Below are positions 12,838-25,447 of a stretch of 64,000 bases of DNA, piece by piece. Source of the DNA: Arabidopsis thaliana (Eukaryota; Streptophyta; Magnoliopsida; Brassicales; Brassicaceae); the NCBI RefSeq assembly GCF_000001735.4, contig NC_003070.9, positions 25,467,971 through 25,531,970 of the forward strand, in the 5' to 3' direction. Position numbers and translations under genes: made by a program. The stretch's first letter is position 1. Each line of letters opens with the position of its first letter. The notes beneath the pieces are model-generated. The model made no database searches and was not told the origin of the DNA. It saw only the letters and a program-made list of their open reading frames with translations.

Positions 12838-15800
12838 CTAATCATTGTGGAGATGGGAGGAGTTTCTTCTTCGGCATCGATTAATATACCAAGTTGCATG
12901 TTTTCTCAGTCCCATGCCGATGAGAACTTTGAGGCTTGTGAGCATTATATATGTTATGACGAATAAGATGACCATCCACAACATTCTCCATGGGAGTGGA
13001 CTGTATGGCAAGTGTGCTGCGTATACTGGTGTCAGTACTCGGATCACCTGAGGTCCCAAAATATACACTCAAAATCATTCCAAGCTTCTTCTTTTTTTAC
13101 TTATCACAATTGAGTTTTTAGGTCAAAAGGGAAGAGGAGGAATATACCACACAAGCAGGTGCAAGGGGAACAAAGGTGAGATTTGTCTTTCTATCTTCCG
13201 GACGAATGTTCAAAGTCTGACAATACCAGAGAAAGATATATGGATGTAAGATGACGCAGCAATGGCATTTTATAGGGCCAATGTAACAGCACAAGAGAGA
13301 GAGAGAAAGGCTGTATGATCCATACCTGCTCGCAGAGGGCTTGAAGAAACTCAGAGTACGCTATAGGTTTGATGTCATTGAACTTGGCAAGAAATGAATG
13401 CTTGATGATGTCTATCATCATCTCACAGAAGAAGACCGTAGTAGCATTCTGCAGAGTCCAAGTATATTTACTTTTAGGCAACCTGGAAAGAGGCTTGTAC
13501 AAAATTTTATATCTACCAGAGAATTATGTACACTTACGTAGATGAAATTTCCAAACCATGCACCTTCAGACTCGAGAATATTTTGAGCCAAAACTGACAC
13601 CAAGAAGGCCGATATGTGGAATCTCTCTATTGAATCTGGTAGAGAAATAGTAAGGGAAACAAAACATACCAATCAAAAACCAAAGCTAACAGCTGGAATT
13701 ACAGTCTAACTCAGATCCCATTTTGACAGGTGATTGAAAATGTTTGAAGTACTAAGCTAATGATCAGAGCCATAGGAGGCCTAGTATTCAAGGCACAAGA
13801 TTCTACAAAGGGCACGGAGTAAAAGCTTACCCGCATATACTAGACCATGAATGTTGTCCTTGCTGAAACGCTTAAAGACACTGCTCTTGATCTCAGCAAA
13901 GTTATTTGACACCAGAAGGGCCAACAAGGCATTGTTGTGAGCAACAATACAAGTTGACAACGTAATTGCCTGAGCTAATAAAATGAATGAATGGAGAAGT
14001 GAAGACAGTTAAGGACACAACAGAATAAAGATGTTGGAAGTAGTTATCAGAAATCAAACTAGCAATCACGCTGTAAGGATATTTGAGGCAGCCATAGTTA
14101 ATGCTAGGTCAGAAACAAATCTCCAAGTCGAAAATCTCAGTTTCTCAGGAGGAGAAATCGACAGTCCCTTTGCAGAACTGAATAGGGCTCCAAATACATC
14201 TCCACAAAAACTTTGACAGAGTCTATCAAATATCTGGAATATAATATTTATATATGTGTCAATACCAGTTGAATAGAGAATAAGGTAAACTGGACAGAAA
14301 AGTGTGCAGCGAAAAGACAAATACAAACCAACTAAACCATGTAAGAAATACAAGGGAAAAAGCGAAATGAACATGAAAATTCATAGCAGAAATAAATTAT
14401 CTAAAAAGGGTTTACTTTACCTCTAAGATATTATAAACCACATAGAGTTTTATGGTACTTTGACCACGAATCATGTGGTAAATTAGGCTGATATCTGTGG
14501 AAACAAACAAAAACACACAAGGGAACTGTTTGAGAATCCATTTTCCCATCACTTTGATGAGCTGAAAAGACAAATCCATTTTTTTAACAGAAGTGCTAAG
14601 CTTGTCCATATAATAATAAACAGATTAAGTAATGCCCTATGCAACCCATGTACCACTGCAGAGATTTTGATAGAGTAGACATGACATATATTACTAGCTT
14701 AAGCAAATGAGGAGCTTTTTACCACACCTGTTCTCCCGAGAAGAATGGTACCAGTGGCCAAAACTAGAAAACAAGCCAGATCAGACAGCTCCGATGCAGA
14801 GGGCCTCCTGAACTGCCTGCCACAAATATTATTAAGATACTTTCTAACAAAGGGAATAGCAGGATCATGTGTATAGCGAATAGTATGATCAAGGCATGTT
14901 ACACTTGCTTCAAAGATGCACAATTTGGTGTGAAAGTCCAGTTTATAGCAATATATTAAGTGTGTTATTATCAACGAAGAATCTAAAAAAGACTCACCTG
15001 TTCTTAAATGCATCCATAAATATCAGCAGGACTCTTATTGGCATGACTGTCAACAATGACAGAAATGAGTTGACGCAGACAAAAAAGCCAGTATCTATAA
15101 GCTGCATTAAAATTCTTTACAATGTGAAAAACCTCTGTGTAAATCACAAAACAGAAGCATACATATATATACATTGAACTCTCATTTAGGTAGCCCTTCA
15201 CAATCACATAACAGGTAGATTTCCATCGCCATCCATACAAACTTATCAGCAGAGGTACACAAATAACACACCTAGCTAAACAACAAATGTTCATTCTGTC
15301 AAAGAAGAGGAAAGCCAGTTTTACCACTTCACATCGCCATGGCAAACGGAAGATTGTATCATATATTCTTTCGCGCTCGATATCATTCCCAGGAGTCGTT
15401 GTGCTCCGTAATGAGATCCCACCATAAATTTCCTCCATAAAGTATTTCATAGGTGACCTCGTCTCAGCAGAAAGAACTGATAACAAAACATCATTGTACA
15501 TAAACATTCATTATCCAAGCCTCAGACCACCACAAAAACCAATCCAAAGTAGAAAAGTTTGAAACTTACAATCAGGGTCATCAGCCACAAGCTGTTTCCA
15601 ATCCAAAGAAGCTTCTGTATCTAATCTCCTAACCACATTCCCATTAATCTCACTTCTTGGAAACTGATGCTGCACTTCTTGAAACGGTGGATTCTCAGAA
15701 GGGCTTAGCTCCACACTAGTCTCCTCCATATATAACTTCTTATCAGAACTCAAAGTATCAGACCACCGCTCATCATTACTCCCATCAACACTACCATTAA

Positions 15801-16206
15801 CATTCCTCTGCCTTAACTCACCAAAATTGAACCCATTATGATGAACAGTTTGCCCATCTAATAGAGTCACGACACAACCACCACCACTACTACCACTACC
15901 ACCACCACCATAGTAATTCAATCTGTTCTCAAACATCGTTGTAGTCTCTCCAAAATCACCACTTGAACCGGTGATGATCGTTGAATGAGAATCTCCATTC
16001 TCTAGAATAGTCTCGACTTGGTTCACTTTCTTCTTCTTCTTCTTCGATCTCTTTCGTTTCCCGTAGTCTCTAGGTGATTCTGAAGCTACGTTTCCGGTAA
16101 TTGGATCTGAGCTGGATCGGCGAATTGATGTATCATCATTCTCAAAGGAGCTGTTTTGGCTGAGAATCTCAAATGATAGTTTTCTTCCCGAGGATCTAAT
16201 CGCCAT
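12838..16206 (-). CDS. POD1: POLLEN DEFECTIVE IN GUIDANCE 1, TAPT1/DUF747 membrane protein
   Basis: An ER protein needed for pollen-tube guidance and early embryo patterning, reported to act with calreticulin 3 in protein folding. Eleven exons give 624 residues: 15570-16206, 15325-15476, 14998-15101, 14728-14816, 14421-14494, 14083-14233, 13831-13998, 13538-13635, 13326-13448, 13148-13216, 12838-13047. The N-terminal 210 residues are low complexity with a Lys run (KRKRSKKKKKK) and a Gly/Ser run. The TAPT1 domain follows, from DFLSAETRSPMKYF onward, with hydrophobic segments such as TGFFVCVNSFLSLLTVMPI, ELSDLACFLVLATGTILL and MLWMVILFVITYIML. The intron between exons 6 and 7 is AT-AC (13999-14082); only with that intron removed does the family-typical AASILHSFILLAQAITLS reading appear. 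All other introns are GT-AG. Confidence 0.95.
13999..14082 (-). other. U12-type AT-AC intron in POD1
   Basis: The 84-base intron begins ATATCCTT on the minus strand and ends CTTCAC. TCCTTAAC at 14008-14015 is the U12 branch-site consensus, with its A about 10 bases from the 3' end. No GT-AG alternative restores the frame: the region upstream of exon 7 has an in-frame TAA and no AG between it and the coding sequence. Splicing AT-AC joins A/TT into the Ile codon of SILHSF. Confidence 0.9.
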
Positions 16207-16873
16207 TGGATTACGTAAACGTAAGACGAAGAAAAATGGAGAGACGAAGCGAATACATACACACAAAAATTGGATTCACGAAATCGAAAACCAGAGAGAC
16301 GGAGACAGAGTAAGGAGATTTTGATTGTTGTTTGTCGAGACGCAAAACGCTGTTTTGGAAACGGCGTTTAGATGCGTGACATGCGTCGTCGTGTAACGCT
16401 ATAAAAAAGTCTGACAAAGCAACCCAATTATATGCTGCCACGTGTTCTTAAAAAGCCTCTTAAATTTAAGCGATTAGTTTAGAGTGACTGAGAAAATAAT
16501 TAGTCGGTTCGGTTCGGTTTAGGGATAACCGAACCGCAGTAAAACCAATCCGATAGGCCAATAAACAATGACAGAAAAATCAAGTGATTAGTTTGGTTTT
16601 GACTCGGAAACGGGTTTTATAATGCATTCGGTTATGGTTTGATTCGATTTAAAACCCACAAAATCGAACCGATATAGGAATCCTAAGAGGTTTACTATAC
16701 TGGTTTGCTCTCATGGTTATTGTCAAAAAGTTTCAACCATGTTTTTGTAGTAAGCTGCTATAACACATCATTGAGAATTGCACCGGTGAAAGTAATATAT
16801 CCGGTGCATACTTCGTTGTTTGTTATAGAGTTACATAACAAAAGTTTTGAGGCTGATATGTTCAAAAAATCAA
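16207..16873. other. intergenic, POD1 promoter and HSFA8 3' end
   Basis: POD1's 5' UTR and promoter plus the 3' UTR of HSFA8. It contains an inverted repeat (see 16510-16536) and several nearby copies of GGTTCGGTT/AACCGAACC-like motifs up to about 16680, a low-complexity family seen again at 56250-56640. Confidence 0.6.
16510..16536. repeat. perfect 10-bp inverted repeat (CGGTTCGGTT / AACCGAACCG)
   Basis: Arms 16510-16519 and 16527-16536 are exact reverse complements with a 7-base spacer. It lies about 310 bases upstream of the POD1 ATG in a stretch rich in GGTTCGGTT. It may form a hairpin or be a remnant of a small repeat; nothing shows a function. Confidence 0.75.
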
Positions 16874-18343
16874 CTATTCATTTGAAGCCAGCAATTCCAT
16901 CTGCTCTGTCAAAATCTCAAGGTTCCTAGACCTCTCAGGAGTAAGCTGTCCAAATTCAAAGTCATCTGGTTTCTCCATCTCTTCTGATATCAGCTTAAGC
17001 ATATAGCTCTTGTCTAATTCCATTGTTCCATCCTCCTCCTCCTCCTCCAATGTCAAATCATCCTTTCCTTTCTTCACAATGTTCTCCTGCTTCTTCGTCT
17101 TCTTCCTTGAAGGGCTCAACAACAAAAGCTTTTCCCATGCTCCATCATCGTATAGATCAGGTATGATCAATGGCACATGGTTTTCATCTAAGCAGAACTT
17201 CAACATATCGGCGTTTCTCAAGAAATCATTTACGTCGTTCGAGTTTGACTTTGCAGTTCCATTGTTGTCCGATGGTGGCTGGTATGTTACTAAAGGAAGA
17301 CCATATGAGTTTGATTCTCCTTCATCAGTCACTTCTTCCACAATCTTCGCTCCTTCCCCCGCTTTTCGCCAAGTGTTTTTCTCCTTTGGCTGAAGTAACT
17401 GAACTAAAAGACTTGGATTCTTCATAACCATAACCAAAAACGAAAGCATCTCCTGCTGACTCTCTTCCATTCCTTGAACTCTGTCTTCTAAATGTAACAT
17501 CTTAGTATCCGTCACCTCCTGATACTGCCTAACTTTGATCAACTCCTGCGCCAATACCTGCTTATCACCTTTCAAAATATCAACTTCCTTCCACAATCCA
17601 CTCTTTTCCTGAGCATATGTTGTACTTGTACTCTCATGTTTGCTCTGCTCACTACTTTGAACATTCTTCCTCCTGATAACATTCTTCAGCAAATCCTTTT
17701 GACCTCTCACAAACCCGTCATTCGCAAACTCCCATCGATCTGCATCAACTTTTCTAAAACCCTGTAAACAAACACATCCACGAATCAGGCACAAGTCTAC
17801 TCAAAGATCCAATGAGCCAGATTTACCCTAGATCAACCAACTTATACTATCATAGAGTCTTCAAGATTGTGACTAGTACTAGTTCTAAACACTGTTCCAG
17901 ATAATAGAAGTTGAACAAAACATCTTTCTTCATGCTTCATAAACCAAATTCATAATCAATCTTCTCTAAAACCTATCCACACGTTGTAAAAGCAGAGAAA
18001 AAATGAAACTTTGCTAAATACAATCACACCATGTAAGAGTAAGAGACATAACAAAGAAGATCCAATTGTACAAAATTGAAAAGAGAGAGGAGAAGAGAGG
18101 ACTAACGTAGATATTGAGCTGACGAATGAAGCTAGAGAAATTGCTGTGTTTAAAGTATTTAGGCAAGAGTTGAACAGAGAAGACGGTGGTGTCCAAGATA
18201 ACGAAGCTATTATCTGCACTTGGACTCCATGAGATTATAGAGTCAGTAGTAGAATCATCAACCATATCGTAACATTTTCTCAAGAACGGCGCCACTGAAG
18301 AAGAAGAAGAAGACCCACCACCACCGTCCGTCGATTTCACCAT
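16874..18343 (-). CDS. HSFA8: heat-stress transcription factor A-8
   Basis: Two exons (18107-18343, 16874-17761) encode 374 residues. The DNA-binding domain starts at about residue 17 ([14 protein letters not shown]) and the intron falls in the canonical HSF position, after FIRQLNIY and before [15 protein letters not shown]. The HR-A/B coiled coil lies at about 135-200, with the class A spacing. After it come a basic SRKKTKKQE likely nuclear signal, one AHA-type activation motif ([13 protein letters not shown]) and a Leu-rich nuclear export-like end ([13 protein letters not shown]). Cys24 (FLRKC) and Cys269 (MLKFC) are both present, the two residues described as redox switches that send this factor to the nucleus. 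The start at 18343 fits family length; the upstream in-frame extension to 18502 has no domain and is probably 5' UTR. Confidence 0.96.
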
Positions 18344-18597
18344 AATCGAGAAATCTCTAAACTTTAGATGAAATTTTGAATTCTGAAATTTGGGATTGAA
18401 TCGATTAGTCGCAAGAATAAGGAAAAATGAAGAGAATTTGGGATTGGGGTTTATGTGGGAAGGAGATGAAACTTGTGCGTTGGGCAAGGGATCGTCGTTC
18501 ACATCAAAGGAAATTTCAAGGAAGAGAGGAAGAAGAAGTCACGGTTTTAGATATTTTTAAGTCTTTGGCCCAACAGATATTTTTATTTAAAAAAATA

Positions 18598-18708
18598 ACA
18601 TTTTACGACGTTAATAAAACATATTTACAACTTTAATGGAAATAGAAAAGTAAAACATTTTACGACAATAAAAAAATATTTTACAATTTTTAATGAAAAT
18701 AGAGAAGT
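18598..18708. repeat. imperfect 57-bp tandem duplication
   Basis: Copy 1 (18598-18651) and copy 2 (18655-18708) both begin ACATTTTACGAC and end GAAAAGT or GAGAAGT, with several substitutions and short indels between. It sits in AT-rich DNA about 260 bases upstream of the HSFA8 start. Confidence 0.7.
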
Positions 18709-18849
18709 TAATATAAAAATTTAAATTAAATCAAATGAATGTTGTGTATTTTCGAATGTTAGGACTTAATAAGGGTTTAAGGATGTGAAATCTTAGGAAT
18801 TATTATTTTAAAATCATTTCGTCATTTAGGGATCTTGATGATGAGGATG

Positions 18850-18990
18850 CCCAATCTCCTATGCCACATCATGTTGCCTAAGATTAGTTACATGGACATC
18901 ACATTGAGCTTGGGGTGAGAGTTCACCATAAACTAAAAGATTCCAGATTAGACAATCCAAAAGGTCAACTTATCATATCTCTGGAACACT
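18850..18990 (-). pseudogene. possible decayed Ty1/copia fragment
   Basis: On the minus strand a frame reads WHRRLG near 18870, the hallmark of the copia GAG-pre-integrase region. Upstream sequence in the same direction is broken by stops, and no LTR, RT or RNase H match is visible. Six residues is thin evidence, so this is only a suspicion. Confidence 0.25.
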
Positions 18991-19682
18991 TATTCAACAA
19001 ACTTTGCTTAACTTACAATGACAGATTACAAAAACCCAAAAGATCTTTTCTTAGGAGGTTTGAGGAATCCTCTCCTCAAGACATTCTGTAACTTTTGTTT
19101 TTGCTTTTTATCGACAACCTTCTTACTTAGTTGTGAATTTTTGCGCTTTGATGATTCACTAAACTTTAAATACATATCTTGGAATTTTTTAAGTGATTTC
19201 TTCATGCATACTTGAAAAATTGTTAGAACATGTTGAATATTATTATTGTTTCATCCGTTGAAGCGGATTGAGGGATTGAAACTGCAAAATTTGAATCATC
19301 TTTGGAGATTTATGCTGGTATTCGTTATGTTAGCATTCGAATTCAAATCCGTTTTTTTAGTACCTTCAATTTGATATATTCTTTAAATAATTCTATACTA
19401 TATACTTTTTTTGCATTTTAAATCTCACATACCAAATTTATATTAGTCAATAAAACTACATTGCAAACTGTTCGCCTGCTTGCATATTTCAACATTTGTA
19501 TGCAACCTTAAGAGAGAAAAAAAATCCTTAAGAAACATAAACGTTAATATATTCGCATCAAGTACTGTCTAGATAATTGATTTTCTAGTCCCATGGTTGA
19601 AAAGTCATGGATAAGATCAATTGGTGTGTTAGTCCTTAATTTGGGTCTTATTAGTAGCTCAATTAGTTTGACCAGAAGCCAA

Positions 19683-19690
19683 TATATATA
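19683..19690 (+). promoter_or_regulatory. TATA box of CCOAMT
   Basis: TATATATA lies 64 bases before the ATG, which implies a short 5' UTR of about 40 bases. TSM1 has a similar short spacing. Confidence 0.6.
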
Positions 19691-19753
19691 TTGACATACA
19701 TCTCTCGTTTATAACAACGAACAATTTGCACACAACCACGAGACTCAAGAGAC

Positions 19754-20964
<1,211 letters not shown>

Positions 20965-21453
20965 TCAAAAGACTACTTGAAGAGTACGTAGCAGAACCAA
21001 AGTCGGAGAGTTTGGAATAAAAGTGTTAGATGGTTCAATAACGACTTCGTCTTTTGTCACAACTTTGCTTGTAATGGTGTGTTTGATTGATGCTCACTCT
21101 TTATCTTCTTTCTATGTTGTGGTTTCGTCGATGTTGTTCTGTCTGGCAACAAAACTATTAGTACACTAAATTACTTTTAATAATAATTGTTGTAACATTA
21201 TAATTTTTTTTTTTCTGGTCGACACATTATTATTACTGTTTTTTTTCTTTTTAAGTGTTTGTAAACTATTAAAAAGAGTTGTGTAAAGATTAAATAAACA
21301 CCTTTCAGCTTTTTGGGGACATCTAATATGTGTGTTTCAATTTTACATGCATATGCACACTAGTGTTTTCCAATTCCATTTTTTCTGCCAAAATTACATA
21401 TCCACCCAAATGATATGACCAAAGTTTTATTTTATTTCTCAGTTAGGTATTAC
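20965..21453. other. intergenic between CCOAMT and TSM1
   Basis: It holds the CCOAMT 3' UTR and the TSM1 promoter. AT-rich, no other gene signal. Confidence 0.6.
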
Positions 21454-21460
21454 TATTTAA
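21454..21460 (+). promoter_or_regulatory. TATA-like box of TSM1
   Basis: TATTTAA lies 70 bases before the ATG, in the position matching the CCOAMT TATA box. Confidence 0.45.
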
Positions 21461-21523
21461 AGCCAACATAGACACACATTTGCTAACACTCAAAAGAGAT
21501 TCTCACGATCGAGCAAGAGAGAG

Positions 21524-22779
<1,256 letters not shown>

Positions 22780-23375
22780 TAAACCTATAGTAAATAATGT
22801 TATATGCTTCAATAATAACTTTGGCCTTTGTTTGTAATGTTATATGCTACTATAATGACTCTTCATCTTCCTAATAAAACTCCTCTTTCAATTTCAATTT
22901 GCAAAGAGGGTTCAAATTTGGATGCGAATATAACAGTTTATTACTTTGCGGCAAAATGTTTATAATTTTTAAACTTTGAGGGTTAATTGATAAATTAAAG
23001 ATAAACATCGACATTTCTAAATCAGAAATCTCGATTTTATTTTGAATGTTCAAAAGCTGCCAGATTGAGAATATTTCGTCCGTCGTTGAAACTTGAGAAT
23101 AGAGGCGAATCTGGTTCGAGTTAGGGTTCCAATTGAAAAGTTTGAAGCTCCTTTTGACTCTCTCTCTCTTCTAGATCTCGACAACTCTAACCTCTTCGAT
23201 TTGGTAAATTTTCGCTCTTTCTACTGAAATCGGATGAATTTGTGATTTTCCGGGGATGGGTTCGTGTCTCTATGCATTTTCCGATGATGGGTTATGAGAA
23301 AAAGTTTTTTTTTTTTTTTAATCTTTGCTTTGTGTAGGTGGATCTTGAGAAATTGATTTTAGTTCAAAGCTTCTG
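22780..23375. other. intergenic, TSM1 3' end and PIS1 leader
   Basis: The right half is the PIS1 5' region. A donor at 23203/23204 (TTTG/GTAAAT) and an acceptor TGTAG ending at 23337 after a T run suggest a leader intron of about 134 bases, 38 bases before the ATG. Confidence 0.5.
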
Positions 23376-24960
23376 ATGGCTAAAAAGGAGAGACCTAGAC
23401 CTGAGAAGTTGTCTGTGTATCTTTATATACCTAATATTGTTGGTGGGTCTTTATTTCTCTTTAGCTTTTTTTTCTTAGCATTAAAGATTGTTGTTGTGAT
23501 GATGATTTTATTGATTGCTTTCAGGGTATATGAGAGTTCTCTTGAACTGTGTTGCTTTTGCTGTGTGTTTCTCCAACAAGCCACTTTTCTCTGTCCTTTA
23601 TTTCTTCAGGTATTGCAACTTTCTTCTTTGATGGTCATTAAGATTTTTTCATGTTTTGGGTGATGGTATTAACAGTCTTCTTTTTGATCAATGTGGCTGT
23701 CTCTAGCTTTTGTTGTGATGCTGTGGATGGCTGGGTGGCTCGTAGATTCAACCAAGGTTCAACAACTCTCTCTTGTTTTATAAAACCTCATTTTTATTCC
23801 GTATGGTTGGTCAAAAGATCCTACTACTGATCAAGATTAGTACAATATGTTGCTAGTGTTTAGTTTCATGTGATAGACATGCATCACATGCCATGACTAG
23901 AATATGTAGGAAGCTAGAAACTTGACTCACTTCTCTTTCTTTCTTCTTCAGTTTCAACATTTGGAGCTGTTCTTGACATGGTCACAGATAGGTGAATCCT
24001 CTTCTACATATATGCAAGGATCAACCTACTTATCTGTTTAGTAAATTCTGACATTTTGTTGGTGGTCATTTTGGGTTATAGAGTTAGCACGGCTTGTCTT
24101 CTCGTGATTCTCTCTCAAATCTACAGGTGAGAATACCTCTCTATATCTTTTTCCGTAGCATCTCTGGAGTTCTACATTATTACAGTATATGTAATTTTAT
24201 TTCATCTTTAAAATAGGCCTAGTTTGGTCTTCCTCTCATTGCTGGCTTTAGATATTGCTAGTCATTGGCTGCAGATGTACAGGTACGCTAATTAACTCTT
24301 TCTTGTTTCACCTTGAATTCTTCTCTATACTATTCAAATCTTCAGTTTCTAACTAGGGACTTCATATTCTACTCGCAGTACGTTTCTAGCAGGGAAGAGC
24401 AGCCATAAGGATGTGAAAGACAGCACAAGCTGGCTTTTTAGACTCTACTATGGAAACCGGATATTTATGTGTTACTGCTGTGTTTCTTGCGAGGTGACTC
24501 AAATTGTCACTTCATTTCCATGTTAATCCTTTGAGACGATGTCTTCTTAGACACAAATCTTTTCAAACTTGCAGGTTCTGTATATCATCCTTCTTCTCAT
24601 TGCAAAGAACCAATCTGAAAATCTCCTGAATGTCAGTTTCTCATTTCTTTCAATTAGTCTAGCTCTTAGTCTTACTATGCTCAACTACTAAAGCATGGTT
24701 ATCATTGCAGGTCGTAGTTGCTACATTAACACAGATTTCACCACTCTCTTTTCTCCTGGCTTTGACATTGTTCGGTTGGTCGATGAAGCAGACCATTAAT
24801 GTCATTCAGGTAAAGCTAAACATTTTACCAAATCTGCAACTAATCCCTCTATTCGAAGCTGTTTTTGGTTTCTAATTATATAATTCGTTGTGGCGTACAG
24901 ATGAAAACTGCTGCAGACGTTTGTGTACTGTATGATATAGAGAAGCAGCAGAAGCCTTGA
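23376..24960 (+). CDS. PIS1: phosphatidylinositol synthase 1
   Basis: It makes phosphatidylinositol from CDP-diacylglycerol and myo-inositol in the ER. Ten exons splice to 227 residues; exon 1 is 23376-23442 and exon 2 is 23525-23609. The CDP-alcohol phosphotransferase motif is perfect: D58 G59 xx A62 R63 (8) G72 (3) D76 (3) D80, with the extra D55 upstream. Several hydrophobic segments follow (YMRVLLNCVAFAVCF, VSTACLLVILSQIY, SLVFLSLLALDIA, VLYIILLLIA, PLSFLLALTLFGW) and a polar C-terminal tail ending EKQQKP. The motif lies on exons 3 and 4, in the cytosolic-facing active site. Start codon, length and end agree with the Arabidopsis family. Confidence 0.96.
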
Positions 24961-25447
24961 TCATCTTCCTTTGTCTCAACCTGAAACTCTTTTTTTTCTT
25001 TCATTGTTTGTTCTCTTTTCACTGTGGATGTAGATAATTGTTTTTAATGAAATGAAGAAATATTGATTTGCCTTTTGACATAATTTTGTTAATAATCTTG
25101 ATTACAAATTTTAGTCAGTGTTTGATGCATAGTTGCATACTGCAGAGTTGAGTTTGGATATGGCCACGTCAGCATTATCTCGTTACCAAAACGTAAGGTC
25201 CAAACTCAGATAATACAAACGAAGCAGTTCTTTGTCACTCTATCATCAACATATGAACCACACCAAAAAAGAACAAAATCGTAGATAATGATCATGCAAA
25301 ACCGACCGTTGGATCTTACTTTCGATTTCAAACCACATAAATCTTAGTGACTGAGCTAAAAAACTGAAATTTTTTAAAAGGCAAGACCTCCTCTGTTTCC
25401 ATATTCTCACCACAGAAGAACTCTTGAGGCTTTCTCTTTTCTCTACC
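24961..25447. other. intergenic, PIS1 3' UTR and HPR1 promoter
   Basis: The right part precedes HPR1. GCCACGTCAG (near 25162) is an ACGT-core element, common before light-regulated photosynthetic genes. No TATA box is obvious. Confidence 0.5.

Larger units (their letters stand above)
18344..19682. other. intergenic, HSFA8 and CCOAMT promoters with repeats
   Basis: It contains the HSFA8 5' UTR and promoter, an imperfect 57-bp tandem duplication (18598-18708) and a weak retrotransposon-like remnant on the minus strand near 18850-18990. The right end is the CCOAMT promoter. Confidence 0.55.

Noticed and set aside
18344..18502. 53-residue in-frame N-terminal extension of HSFA8
   Set aside because: No conserved motif and longer than known class A8 proteins; taken as 5' UTR.
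22905..22930. GGTTCAAATTT resembling a tRNA B-box
   Set aside because: No matching A-box or cloverleaf around it.
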